Assembly: GCA_022478985.1 (NCBI GenBank)
Contig: JAKSZP010018515.1
Coordinates: 116,638 to 180,637, forward strand
Direction of reading: 5' to 3'
DNA from: Massospora cicadina
Lineage: Eukaryota; Entomophthoromycota; Entomophthoromycetes; Entomophthorales; Entomophthoraceae
Length of the DNA: 64,000 bases
A model generated the notes under the pieces. The model worked only from the letters and a program-made list of their open reading frames with translations. It was not told where the DNA came from and did not search any database. The position numbers and the translations under genes are program-made. Positions 1-11,385 of this stretch are shown one piece after another (the first letter of the stretch is position 1; each line of letters starts with the position of its first letter).

Positions 1-1574
1 TTTGTTCCCATATGCTGATAAGGCAATTATTGAGCTAGCCACTGTGGCCTTTGCACCAGATGGCTTTATAGACTTCCGCCTCTTAAGGGCTACTTTGACG
101 TCGGGTTCCAATCTGAGGAGGATGCTGAAGCGGCAGCACAAACTCCTCTAATTTATAAAAAAACCCCCATTCCCACAACCCATACTCGCCTCCCTTCAGA
201 CACCACACTGGTGGTATCCTTTGAAAATCTCCCATCCCACCTTCCACCCCAGGTTTTGTATGACCAGTTGATCGCGGGGCTCATGGCTTATGGCACTCAG
301 CCCAACCCCATCTTTGCCATTCCATCTGGTGCAGAGCGCCTTGCTGCTCCTTGGGCAACAGCCACCATCATAACACACCACCCTATCATAGCCCAGCAAA
401 TCCCACCCCGCGCTAGTGTGGCTGCAGCGCCTGATCATTTCTTTTGGGCTCAGGTCGATAATGGTAGGCAGATATGTTCCATCTGCTTTGGCTTCGACCA
501 TGCAAAAAGAGCGTGCCCTCAGGCCAAGTCTGCTGATGCAGCTTCTGAGCTTCTTTCTGGAGGTTCAGTATGGGGCGCTTTGCTGCCCCCTCCCACCCTT
601 CAATCTTGTTCAGTGGGCCCACATGGAAAATCAGCCCCTCCAAAACCTCCAGCCTCACTCTCCCACCTAAATCTACCTCAGCCAAACAGAGCAATGCTTG
701 GACCACCATTGGCACCCAAGCAGCTGCCCATTTGCCCAATCCCACCCACCCAAATTCGAACGCCACTATTACAGTGAACCAAAATCCATGGGATCTATTG
801 GCTGAAACTGACGAATCAGGTAATGTCCTCATTAGTAAGCATACAGGTCAACCTCTCTGCCAAGGCTATTATGGTTGGGCAGAATTTTTCCTTCCTGACT
901 TTGATGAAACCCCTACTCCTCATCATTTCGCTCCTCTGCCCAATACAGCCCCCTTACAAAGTGATCACCAGCCGCCTTAGCTGCGGTGGCCTCTCCTCAT
1001 TTCCCAAAACTATGCACCGCGGTGGCCCAGTCAATGGCTCAGCTCCAGCATGGCCTGCCCACCCTCTTCTTCCCCCTGACTTCCCTGAATCTCCCTGCAG
1101 TGACATCTCAAAACTATTTGATGATGCTGAAGTTGCTGTTATGAATGCTGCAACGATTGCTTCATCCAACCCCTCAGCCAAAATCACCCGCCGCAGTATC
1201 TCCCTTTTCACCCAACTTCCTGAAGCCCGCAAAGAAGCTGAAGTTCTCCTCGCAGCTTTTGTTAAAAACTTTTCCGTCATTATCTTGATGCGGAAGAGGA
1301 AAACTCCTACTACGATGACCTCAACCCCCACTATGCGGATGCCCCAACGCCCTGGCTCTCTGCTCTGATCTAGTACTGTAACCAACATCCCTTGATCGAG
1401 GTGGGTCTTTCTGAAAACCAACCCCCGACCCCTCCTCACCTTCTGCCATGGTGGGTTAGCAGTTTCTGCTTCCCACCTGGTTAGTAGTTTTGTTTTGTCA
1501 TTTTGAGTGTTGTGTTTGGTACTGTCTGTCCCCTGGTTGGTGTACCTCGAATAAATCAAAAATACAATTTATAG
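1..1574 (+). mobile_element. Family-2 gag-only non-LTR-like element, copy P1 (5' end outside window)
   Basis: This is a retroelement copy carrying one gag/ORF1-like reading frame followed directly by a short 3' untranslated stretch. No endonuclease or reverse transcriptase follows the frame. The 3' end is near the AATAAATCAAAAA-like sequence at about 1548-1565, after which Gypsy RNase H sequence (G1) begins abruptly at about 1583, so P1 sits inside G1. The second copy, P2 (58520-60335, opposite strand), has the same order: protein, stop, and a related 3' UTR in which both share a CCATGG...CCTGGTT-like stretch. The target duplication cannot be tested because the 5' end is off the window. It could instead be a LINE that lost ORF2, but two copies with the same 3' end argue for a real short element. 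Confidence 0.6.
2..1368 (+). pseudogene. Family-2 ORF1/gag-like protein with CCHC zinc knuckle, frameshifted
   Basis: This is probably a nucleic-acid-binding ORF1 protein that coats element RNA. Reading starts in frame at base 2 (LFPYADKAIIELA), shifts near base 79, then stays open to 777. It shifts again near 570-640 and near 950 and ends at the stop at 1368. An RRM/DUF4283-like block (PLKGYFDVGFQSEEDAEAAA) precedes a CX2CX4HX4C knuckle at 475-516 (CSICFGFDHAKRAC) with all four ligands present. Downstream come a Pro-rich linker, a conserved NPWDLLAETDESGN block and a helical segment LFTQLPEARKEAEVLLAAF, all with counterparts in P2. The three frameshifts make it a pseudogene. The gag/ORF1 assignment rests on order and motifs; the exact family is not resolved. 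Confidence 0.6.
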
Positions 1575-1582
1575 TACAAAAA

Positions 1583-3178
1583 GGATGCATTGCTCTCCAC
1601 TGTAGGGGCAGTATTATCCCAGAAGGATGATGACGGCATGGAGCACCCTATCGCATTTTGCAGTCAAAGCTTAAACTTTCATGAACAGAACTACACTGTG
1701 ACTGAGCAGGAGCGCTTGACGGTGATTTATGCATACAAACAGTTTTAGATATATTAACATGAGGTAAAATTTTAAGGGGTGACAGATCATGCATCCTTGC
1801 ATTGACTGCAGAATCTTTGTGAACCTGAAGGATGGCTCGCTTGTTGGGCACTGAAGCTACAGGCGTATGATTTTGAGATTGTACACTGGCTGGGAGAAAA
1901 CATCAAAATGCAGATTGTCTTTCACGACTACCAACGGTTGCTATTATGGCAGATTTGGCTGACATTATGTATGGGAAGATGGTGGTGGACAAATACCATG
2001 ATGAGCTGACACAAGTGATCGAAGTGCTAGATGGACTTAGGCGGATACTTTCCTACGCAATGGGGAACTATATAAGCTGAATTAGAGACTTGACACTGAG
2101 CTTACCTAAACCTTCCGGTAGACCTGCGATTATTATGAATGTCCATTGGGTGTTAGGACATGGAGGTTTGTGAAAAAAGTTGGAGTTTTGCAACCCTGCT
2201 ACTATTAGGAGAGCATGCATTATGATGTGCTGGAAACGGTAAGCTGTTGCCATCAGTGTCAAGTGGAGAAACCTTTCCACAAGAATACCACATACCAGCT
2301 GGTTAAGCCTTGGTTCTCCTGGTATACCGTTTACCTTGATATAGTGGGACCTCTGCCAACTGGCACAAACTGATTTAAGTATATATTTATAGCAATTGAT
2401 CATTTGACGAGATAGGTGGAGGCCAGGGCTATATATGACTTGGGAAAAGTCATTACAGCCAAGTTTATTATGAAGTGCATTATACAGCAACATGGTTGCC
2501 CACATTTTATATTAACGGACAATGGAATAAATTTCACCTCACACATCTTGCCCAAGTTGAATGAGTTGATGGCGATCCGTGGAGTTTTGACTATACCCTA
2601 CCATTTGGAACTGAATGGAATGGTGAAACGGGTTAACAGAACTTTAGTGAACATATTCCATAAGCTGGTGAAGGATTGACCCTTAATTTGGAGTACCCTT
2701 TTACCTACAGCTGTGCTTGCATATAATATCAACTATCACTCATCCACTGGCAAGAGCTCTTTCCATCTGCTCTACAGTAGACATTCGTCCCTGCCTGTCC
2801 TTCTTTACTCATGTGTAGAGAACACTGTCAGTGTGGAATAACAGTGGTAACTGACGAATCTAGCAGAAACGCTTATTGAGTTACAAATGGAATCCTATTC
2901 TACTAGTTTGGCTAAGAAGAATTATGATCAGGCACCTGACCAGAATAGACATAGCAGATACCCATAGTTCGCATAGGAGATCATGTCTTGTTCCATGACC
3001 AACACAAATTTGGGCAAATTTAGCTCTCTAACATCGGGGCTGCCCGTTTGAGATTAATGAGAAGACTGGTATGGATGCCTTTACCATTAAGGAACCCAAG
3101 GGTGGTTGGTTTACCAGCCTAGTTCATGTGAAGTTCCTTTGAGCATATAAGTAATAGGACTATATTGTCCAGTCAAAA
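1583..3178 (+). pseudogene. Ty3/Gypsy G1 pol fragment: RNase H, integrase, C-terminal tail
   Basis: This is a fragment of a retrotransposon polyprotein that once degraded the RNA template and inserted the cDNA. RNase H is seen at 1583-1900 (VGAVLSQKDDDGMEHPIAF, then TDHASLHWLQNL in broken form). Integrase follows: zinc-finger remnant CHQCQVEKPFHK near 2245, first catalytic region LDIVGPLPTGTN near 2335, and core at 2416-2679 with the second Asp intact (ILTDNG). The catalytic Glu region reads NGMVKRVNR, so Glu is replaced by Lys. The tail (IGDHVLFHDQHKFGQI near 2970, then FEINEKTGMDAFTIKEPK) matches the usual beta-barrel region after the core. Many in-frame stops. It shares its family with G2, G7 and G8. 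The upstream RT is outside the window or displaced by P1. Confidence 0.75.
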
Positions 3179-3185
3179 GGGGTAA

Positions 3186-3660
3186 TGTCAAGAAGTGGAT
3201 ATGAATGGATGATATGTTATACCTTCCAGCGTATCAGAAATTATAGTCAAGACAATTTTCAAGATTGAACTGAGAAGTTATATAGATGAAAAGTGAATTT
3301 ATTGAAGTAGCAATAGGTTGGTTAATTAAAGGAATTCCATTAAAACCTTGAGATAGATGAAACCTCTAAAAAGGGAATTAATAGGATATTACCAAGCAGA
3401 GGATGCATTTGGCTTGGGAAGACTGAGATAAAGTTTGAGTGAAAGATTAAGTGGATGAGGTCTTTTGGTAGGTTTGTCAGATAAGTCTGCAATTATTAGA
3501 AGTTAAATAAAGTGTTGATAGGGGTGATTGTTTCATTTTTTATATATTGATTGTTTATTAGAGTTGGCAATCTCCATAGCATACAATTATATTTCTCAGT
3601 GGCAAATACCCTGAGTAAACCAACTTGGTGGAATCAAGCCATTACGCCAAAAAACTAACA
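3186..3660 (+). repeat. G1 3' LTR with upstream polypurine tract
   Basis: The LTR begins TGTCAAGAAGTGGATATGA directly after a purine-rich AAAAGGGGTAA at 3175-3185, the usual polypurine tract position. It ends near ACTAACA at 3660. It aligns with the reverse complement of the G2 LTR (11386-11964): the same TGTCAAG start, a shared block around GATAAGTCTGCAATTATTAGAA, and a shared ...CTCAGTGG...ACCCTG block near the end. It is strongly diverged, so the right end is accurate only to a few bases. Confidence 0.6.
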
Positions 3661-4299
3661 CTCCCTGTAATGAGCACCAGTTGTTAAGTGGAAATTTCAC
3701 AGGCTTTACAATTTTTTTAGTAATAGAATATGCTTACTATTTGATATAAGAAGTGCAATATGAGCCAAAAGCGGTTCAGCCATATGTAAATTAATTTTGT
3801 TTAAAATTTCTTAGGTAAACTCTTCCAACAATAAATTGTTATTATATACTATTAACTAGTAAGGAGCTAAGACAGTTTCCTCAATGATATATCAAAAGTA
3901 TTTATTGGTAATGAGTGGCAATTTGTTGCCCTTATTAATTATCATTAGCATATATTTCAGAATACATTAATTTTAGTCATTGACATAAATCATCTGACAT
4001 GCTATTATATGGTAACTACCATTGATATGCCTAAAAATGCAACTATTGTATCATAAAGTTTTGGCACAATTAAATTGATGATAAATAGGATCAAGACTTT
4101 CTGGAAGTTTAAGCAATATATTAGCCATAAGTTAAAATTGATTGGTTGACGTGTAAGTTAATATATAATTATAACTAAGAAGTCTAAAAATTCATCAGAC
4201 TAGTTAAATGAACCAGCAATCTCGCCCAATTAAATAGGATGACAGTTTTAGAAAAATATGGAAATTATAATCTGGTTGAAATCAATACCTTAAGCTTTT
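3661..4299 (-). other. Orphan primer-binding-site complement and AT-rich stretch without genes
   Basis: CCCTGTAATGAGCACCA at 3663-3679 is the reverse complement of the G5 primer-binding site (41904-41920) with one difference. It therefore reads as the PBS of a minus-strand element whose LTR would begin at about TGTTAAG (3682) and run rightward. The G1 LTR abuts it, so G1 may have landed beside that PBS. The rest to 4299 is AT-rich with no reading frame I can assign; the 3' LTR of G4 should lie here but I could not define it. Confidence 0.4.
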
Positions 4300-4795
4300 A
4301 GCACCTCATTAAATGTTTAGAGCACTTGACGCTGTAACTTTTGGAAAGGGATCTTTATTTTTAAGTGGTGGTTATCTATCATACAGAGTGTTACTTCCTA
4401 AGTTCTAGTGCTGGATGGCACTTCTGATCCATAAAGTTATGTATAATCCTATATGGAATTGTACATATGTTCCCAAACAAGGTTCTGGGTCCCGCAAATG
4501 TGAAATAGGCTTCCTTACACTTCCATCACTGTGGAAATAAAGCAAGAACAGATTTGAGAGAAGAGGTATTGTAACCAGGCTGGGCTCAGAAGGGGAGAAG
4601 TCACTGGAAGCATGAGGGGTTTTTTGATAAACACTAATTGCGCCAAGGAAATGTCTGATGCCATTGTTTCAAGTCTGACTGATGCATAGCAAATAAAATT
4701 ATTGTTTAATGGTCTTATTCACCCTCATGTATTTTCCATCCAATTATAGGTGTCAAGCAGTTAAACAGCAGAGTTTGATTTGGATGATGTCAAGC
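4300..4795 (-). pseudogene. Ty3/Gypsy G4 integrase, C-terminal half (left piece)
   Basis: On the minus strand, reading down from the LINE A junction, the translation gives a decayed but recognisable end of an integrase core. CCLTACHL*LDGK then MRVNKTIKQ corresponds to the usual 'AYHPQTDGQTERVNQTL' region, with the catalytic Glu region changed to Met-Arg. It continues with YQKTPHASSDFSPSEPS (the 'NNTPHSSTGVSPF' region) and then PPLKNKDPFPK, resembling the post-core barrel. The other half of the same integrase is at 10087-10400 on the far side of LINE A, so this gene was split by LINE A. Stops in all frames. Confidence 0.6.
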
Positions 4796-4908
4796 AGTAT
4801 ACTCCAATATAGAAAACTTTTCTTTCTCATTGCAAACACTTTTGCAACCTATTCAATTCAAGACTAAATCTAGTTTGATAATCTCACAGAGGAAATTAGT
4901 CTGCGCCC

Positions 4909-6310
4909 ATGTCAGGGAGCAGTTGGGCAAGCAAGGTAAGAGGAGCAGGCGGAAGGCCCGTGGCCTCCAACGTTCAAAAACGCCCCAGAGAATCCGGCGG
5001 AATAGACAAAAATCTCAAAAAACCAGCGGTCACAATTTCCCTGGAGATACTCGCGTGGCAAGCACGATGCAACCAGTACATCAACACACCACACTCCCAG
5101 TCATTTTCGTTGGTGTAATTTGGAGTCTGTGTGTATCTGGACATCCAAAAAACGGCCTTATGGGAAAAATTTTGTGAAGATGTACACAAAATTTTCCCAA
5201 CTGCGGTGTACGTTGCACCTCACTCCATGTCACGCGGTTGGCTGGACCTAGGTTTTGAAAGCAAAATAGCAGCAGACAAGGCTGCAGCGGTGCGCATAGT
5301 GGTTGACCTCCCGAAGGGCAATGGGTCATCAAAACCAAATGCACCAGATGGACAAAATCAAACAAAATTTCCTCACGTTTGACTTTTGCCTACTATGGTA
5401 AAACGTGACGTTTTGAGCAACACCTGAAAGATGGTCTCACTGTATATGGCGAAATACAAACTTTCAAAAATCAATGCTTCACGCTGATGCCACACCTGTG
5501 CACCATCAAAGCCATCGCAGTTCTGACCCCAACTGAGGAGATCGTGAAGGACCTAACCCAGATCCTGCACTCCACTTTTATTGATATCGCAGGGCATACC
5601 ACCCACCCATTCTGGGTAACTGTGGACAGCGCGCCCCCCATTTGCACCCACTGTGACGCATTTGGCCATAAGGCGCATGCATGCCCCATCAAGGAGGGCG
5701 TCACATTCCAAGAGCACCCCTCGGCGGCCATGGCCAGCAGAGAGGCGCACTATGAACCAATGCAAGCACCAAGGAGGCTTTCCCGTGGGGAGCACAAGGC
5801 TACTACCTATTGGTAAAGCCCATCTCCCCGCAGGAGTGGAAGAAGGCCAAGCAGGCACGTAGGGCCACGGCCAATGAAGCGGCCAAGGCCACCACTGCCA
5901 TCCCACACTCACAACACCAGGAGGACATGGAGACCTTCACGGCGGAAGCGACTTGGGAATTCATCAACCAATCAGATTCAGAAGCCCATCCTGAGTGGGC
6001 CACTCAATCTGAGGATCCAATGGAAAATTTGATCTCACCCAATTGCTGCACCCAAGCTCTCAGTCAAAACTGACTTGGGACCTATCCCAACTGAAATTTT
6101 TTTTTTGACCTGCTCGATGGTGCACTGAACTCATCTGCACCGCAAAAAAATTTGTCCGACGTTGGGAAAACAAAAAGCAAAGGCCAAAGTTAACGTGACT
6201 CTTTCCGCAAAAATTAACAAAAACCCCAATAGCGTTGCTGCTAACACCCGCTGCTGTGAAAGCCCATGGGGACCTTGAAGAGGCTGGTGGGCCTGGGGCC
6301 CACCCTCACA
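4909..6310 (+). pseudogene. LINE A ORF1 (RRM-like plus CCHC knuckle), frameshifted
   Basis: ORF1 makes the RNA-binding protein of the element. ATG at 4909 is chosen because the same MSGSSW start is seen in LINE D (61484) and LINE C (39151, minus). N-terminal basic region, then ALWEKFCEDVHKIFPTAVY and SRGWLDLGFESKIAADKAA (RRM/DUF4283-like, the same layout as the family-2 protein). A frameshift at about 5340-5480 follows, then MPHLCTIKAIAVLTPTEE and the knuckle CTHCDAFGHKAHAC at 5643-5684 with all four ligands. A further frameshift at about 5810 leads to a basic and acidic C-terminal part (SPQEWKKAKQARRAT...). ORF2 starts immediately downstream. Confidence 0.7.
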
Positions 6311-6325
6311 CCTAAGGTGTGAGGG

Positions 6326-9300
6326 GGAAACCTTCACTCTAGGGACGTTGAATATCGCCAGACTCAAGGCCTCCCCATCCTGGGCTAGGAAACTGAGTTT
6401 TTACAACACAATTTACCCGTGGATATCCTGGCCATCCAGGAGTCCCACTGATCATGAGGTTCCGCGGAAGCTTGGAAAACAATGCTCCTCCCATCCCTAT
6501 CCTTTTGGTTGAAGCACTGTGGGGTGCTAATTCAGAAAAATAATTTTTTTCAAATAACATCCTCAGAAACATTCCTAAATGGCTGAGTGCTCATCATCAC
6601 CTTCTCGTGGGCTGACGTTGCACATGCAATTGTCAATATCTATGCCCCAAACAATGCACACAAGCGTCGAGAATTTTCTCATCAGTCAAATCCCTCCCGC
6701 TACCCCCTGATTCTTTCCTAGTTGGCGACATGAACTGTTGGCTAACCTCACCAACGGACAGGTGGCCTCCCTCACCCCATGCCCCACAGGGTCACATAGA
6801 ACTATGCGTTCTAAAAGCCACCCTCAGGTTAATGGATGCGCTGCTGCAACATGCCCCACTGCTCAAAAACATGATGCATCCCCACATCTACAACGGCCAA
6901 TTAAGGTCTATGACCTGCATCGACCTTATTCTAATGCTGGCGAAATTCCAACCCCACATCTCCCACTTCAAAACTTGAAAATGGAATTCTCTGACCACCA
7001 ACTGGTCTCAATAACCTACCACTTACCTGTCACAGTTGCAAAGGCCCTGCATTGGTGCAAAATATGCCCCCCCAAGCTCGCATCAACAGGATTTTCCACA
7101 TGGGTGGAAGAGGCAACTTTGGCAAAATCATTTGTTGCACCATTTTGCGCGGACCCCATTTCCACATGGGCAACTTTCAAAGAGGACACCATCTGCCACT
7201 ATCGCCATCTCTCCTCCAGATGCTCATGAGCCACATCGGCGGTTATCTCATGCGCTCTAGCGGAATTGGCCCACTTGGAGTCCAACATTCCAGCCACAGG
7301 ATAAAGCCCTGCATGGGGCTGGAAGTGGGCGGAGGCAGCCGCCCACCTCAACGCACTCGAAAGGCAACACAAACATTGGGTTTGTGTCCAATACAGGGCC
7401 ACACGCATCACTAAAGGTGACAAGAGCACCACATACTTCTTTAAAAAAATTTTTGCACCACGCCAGAGTGTGGCCTGCACACAGGTGCGAAGATCGGATG
7501 ATTCCATTGCAGATACACCAGCCAAAGTGGCAATCAAATGCAAAAATATTACTCCGAGTTATACCAAGCTGAACCAATTCTGCTGGCCAAAATGGCGGAA
7601 TTTCTCGACTGAGCTCATATCTGCACCATTCTCTGATACCTGGAGATAATGAATTTAATTACTCTGAACAAATTATGGACAGCCATTTGTGGTGCGCCAA
7701 ACCAAAAATGCCCAGGCTTAGATGGCATTCCATATGAGTTCTACAAAAAATACTTCAAGTATATATCCCCATTACTGCTATCCTCACTAAACCAAAGCCT
7801 GTTGGAAATGCGCCTCCTACCAGGAGGACATGAGGCCTTTACTGTCACACTCTTCAAGAAAGGGGATAAGCTTGGCTTAGCCAACTGGCGCCCCATTTCT
7901 CTAACAAGCACAGACACCAAAATTTTAACAAAAATCATGGATAACCATTTAGGGACTGTAGCATCTGCATCCATCTCCCCAGAACTTTTGGTTTCACCCC
8001 CAGAAGGTCGATTTGGGATAACATGCACTCCGTGGCTAATGCATGTCAGTCCACAGCCTCTGGGGCACTGGTATTCTTGGACCAACAAAAGGCCTATGAT
8101 AGAGTAAACTGGGAATACCTAAGGGCCTGCCTCCATCAATTCCGCCTACCCCCTCGCTTCATCAACTGGGTGATGCTGCTCACAGAATCTGCGACAATGG
8201 CAGTGCATGGCCCAGGCTTCCTAACAGAAGTAGTCCTCCCTCAAAGGGGCTTGTGACAAGGGGACCCCCTCATCCCACTCTTATACAACTTCAGCCTTGA
8301 CCCACTACTGCGAAATGTGAATGTTTAACTCACTGGGGTCCATGTGCCAGGCCAAACCCCAGTCAAGATGATGGCATTTTCAGATGATTGCGTGGTGGGG
8401 GTGACTAATAACAAAGATGCACGCACGCTTGAAGCCCTCATCCAGGAATATTTCCAGGTAAGCAACGTGGCACTGAACGCCTCCAAAACCGAAATCATCC
8501 TCCTTGGTCGGTTTCAGAACTGCTGGGCCCCGCAATTAGTTCCCAACCCGGCCCATCTGCTCGCCCACGTCCACGCCTTACTAACTCAACACACACCGCT
8601 CCACTGGTGCTCCCCTACGTGCCACGTCATACCATAGGACTGGTGCGCCATCTGGGCGTGTGGATGGAGGCAGGCGGATATGCGTCAGCAGTAATGGAGT
8701 GCCATATACTGGACAACGTGACGAAGCGAATCGTCTCTCTCAGAGCCCACCCTACTACCCTCACTGGCAGGGTTGTTCTTGCCAGCTCTATGCTCCTATC
8801 CAAAGTCTGGTTCAGAGCCCACGCCATCCCCTTCTCCCCAAGCTTCTTCAAATCCCTGTATGCTTTGCTGCAAGGATGGCTTTGGTCAGGCCGCCCTCCA
8901 CAAGTATGGCTAGAGGTCATGTTTGGCCCTCATCATCAAGGTGGCATGGGCCTGCTTGAAATCAAAGCCCATGCTACCAAGATCCTGGGCACCTGGATCG
9001 CGGCCGTCAGCGCTCCTACACTCCCATCCCAACACTGGTCCCGCGCAACCTGCTCCAACTTCTCCCGAGCCTTGGGCCTCAACAATCCATCAAACCCCCA
9101 CTCCCTGATGAAATACCTCGCATCGCACACATCGGCCACAGGTCCTCACGCGACTAAAACCCACTACAAACGAATCCTACTCTCCATGCGAAGCGCAGAG
9201 TGGAGAATTCGTATTAGTGGACATACAACAAAGAGGCCGCCCCTCTCCTCAGTTCACACAAGAGGTACAGGGGCTACCCATCCATGATGGCGTGATCCCA

Positions 9301-9980
9301 TTTGACCCCATGTCCTATCCAGGGTTGACTACCTGAACATGATGGACATCCTTATTCCACTGAGACCCAAAAGACTATCTGGAAATACGCACACCATCCT
9401 CTGTTGCAGCCTCAAGTCCGCTCCCATGTGTGGCGCTGCCTGAGGTGGGTGTATCGTACAGCTGAGCGCTCTGACGCTTTACACTCATCCTGTGTTGTGT
9501 GTGGTCAGTATGGAACGCTGTTCCACCGCCTGTAGAAGTGCCCCACCTCTAAAGTGGTATGGCGCGAAGTTCAACATATGCTGGGCCAGGATCAAACGAA
9601 TCCCTTCAGTCTGTCAAGAGATATGTTTGCTTCATCAATGGCCTCCCCCCTTCCACCCTCCCTCCGTGCTCTGGTGGTTGTAATCGCCATGTGGACTATC
9701 CACACGATTGTCTTGGATGCCATCGCTGGCTCCATCCCTTTCTCACAGAAGCTGTCCACAGATTCCGGTCTCATTTGGTGGACCACTTTCAAGCGTGGAT
9801 GTTTGGATACCTCCCACCGCGTCGCCAACAGCTGGTCTCCTCCTGGTTCCCAGTCTGGTTCATCAAATCAGACCCCTTCCTCCACACGTGCTCAATAGTG
9901 GCTACGGCCCCTTCACACGTTCCCTCCCCTCCCCATAAGTGGCGTTCCCGCTGGCAACAAGAGATAGCATCGCTTCTCTG
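6326..9980 (+). pseudogene. LINE A ORF2: endonuclease, reverse transcriptase, C-terminal CCHC
   Basis: ORF2 would nick target DNA and reverse-transcribe the element RNA. AP-endonuclease occupies 6326-7020 (FTLGTLNIARLKASPS start; SDHQLVSITYHL near 6990 as the conserved C-terminal Ser-Asp-His block). RT: KCPGLDGIPYEFYKKY near 7710, NWRPISLTSTDTKILTKI near 7885, LDQQKAYDRVNWEYL near 8080, a stop in the GL*QGDP block near 8252, and the catalytic box FSDD at 8377-8388 (usual FADD). The region after the RT (RHLGVWMEAGGYA) is at 8640-9290. The C-terminal CX2CX7HX4C motif is at 9491-9541 with a stop inside it at 9533. Multiple frameshifts make it inactive. The ORF2 ATG seen in LINE D (62899) is lost here. 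Confidence 0.8.
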
Positions 9981-10086
9981 GGGTGTTTCCCCTGGTACTA
10001 AGTTTGTCTTTCCTGAGTCATATTCGGAAGTTTCCGTCCCATGGTCGGCCTTCCCCGCAATAAATTTAAGTATAATCCGGTATAGA

Positions 10087-11380
10087 GTAGTTAACTGGGG
10101 CCCTCAGTCACTCAATATTATCCTGAATAGATTAAACATGGATACCACATGATATATGAGAAAACGGCGGTTTTCTTTAGAAGTGACTGTAGTGTTGCAT
10201 GGGATAAAAAGGACAAATTTTACAAAGCAGTTTACAATTACCATGTTTACATCTAATCCTTTGGATGGAAGAAGGTATACAATAAAGTCAATTAGGTCTT
10301 AAGCCCAGAAGCTCTCTATCTGTTACAGGGGATGTAGGAGGCTTTTCTCCCCTAACCTAAGCAATTTAGAGTGGGCTCATAACACTCAGCTATCAATACA
10401 AGATATGTTCTCTTTGGATGAACTAGACCAATTGTAAGATCCCTCAATGAGCTCATCAAACTTTGTGGACCTATGGTGGCCCACTTATGGCGGGTCATGA
10501 TGCTCATTGATAACCAGGTCGCAAAGGAGGAAGAGCCCAGACTTTGTCTTGAAGTAAAATACCCTTTCCTTTTTAGCATAGTGGGTGGGCTTGCAGGTTT
10601 TTGTCTCCAAGTCTTCATATAGCTCATTTCTTCTAAAGAGGTTTTATAAGCTGCTAATATTTGGGAAAAGAGGGATTCAGAAGTAAGCTGGCATAGGCCT
10701 GCGAGTGGTTCAAGCGTCAAGATATGTGATGATGGTACAACAGTCTAAGTTCAGGAAGATCTTTCACGCTAGAGTTCAGCGAAGTATTTTGACTTAGCAT
10801 AACAAGAAAGACGTTCTGATCCCCTTGACAAAGACATACTGGAATTAAAAGCTTCATAGGTCACAGTAGGTGCAGGCCTGATTATGGACTAGCTTCTGTG
10901 GTTTTACTCTAGTATATTAAGGACTGGTGATCTGCCCTCACTGTAGTATCATAATGTGCCCTTTATAGAAGGTACACCAGTGGTTAATTTCTCAGAATAC
11001 TACTGCCAGTTCTTTTTATAATTGCATAAGCTTATTCAAAGTAAGTGAACTTATGCGAGAAGTAAGCAATGGGATGATCCAATCCACTATGCTTCTGTAA
11101 AGTACTGCACCCAATGCTACTGATGAGGCATTACAGGCCATAATAAATGATTAGAAATTTCTTCATGTTGGAGAACAGTGGCTATGAGAAGACCTCTTTA
11201 GTAGATTCTAAGCTTAATAGATTTGTCTGTCCATATAAGGGTATTCCTCGCTGTTAATGGATGGAGGGGTGCTGCCAACTGAGTGATGACAAAGGAGAAA
11301 TTTTAAGACAGATAATGGTGCTCAGTAAGCTTCTAAGTTGCTTTTTATATTTTTTCTGTGATAAAATTACCTCCATCTTT
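10087..11380 (-). pseudogene. Ty3/Gypsy G4 RNase H and integrase N-terminal half (middle piece)
   Basis: Minus-strand translation gives, in order, the RT thumb/connection (KQLRSLLS; LAAPLHPLTARNTLIWTD), RNase H (GLDHPIAYFSHKFTYFE; VRADHQSLIY), a decayed stretch at 10352-10720, then the integrase core: LPPSKGLDVNMVIVNCFVK, FIPCNTTVTSKE, and IILSD*GPQL at the LINE A junction, where the second catalytic Asp is followed by a stop. The piece is bounded on the left by LINE A's target duplication and on the right by G2's. The RT that should precede it is at 30013-30720, on the other side of G2. Confidence 0.65.
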
Positions 11381-11385
11381 CATGA

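Larger units (their letters stand above)
4814..10068 (+). mobile_element. LINE A, full-length non-LTR retrotransposon inserted in G4 integrase
   Basis: A 5.25-kb non-LTR element runs from ACTTTTCTTTCTC at its 5' end to CCTTCCCCGCAATAAATTT at its 3' end. It is flanked by an 18-bp duplication, AGTATACTCCAATATAGA at 4796-4813 and AGTATAATCCGGTATAGA at 10069-10086, matching at 15 of 18 positions. The G4 integrase continues across the two flanks, which confirms the insertion. Both ORFs are present but broken. The tail is AATAAATT rather than long poly(A). LINE C and LINE D are close relatives; B and E are a more AT-rich subfamily. Confidence 0.85.
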
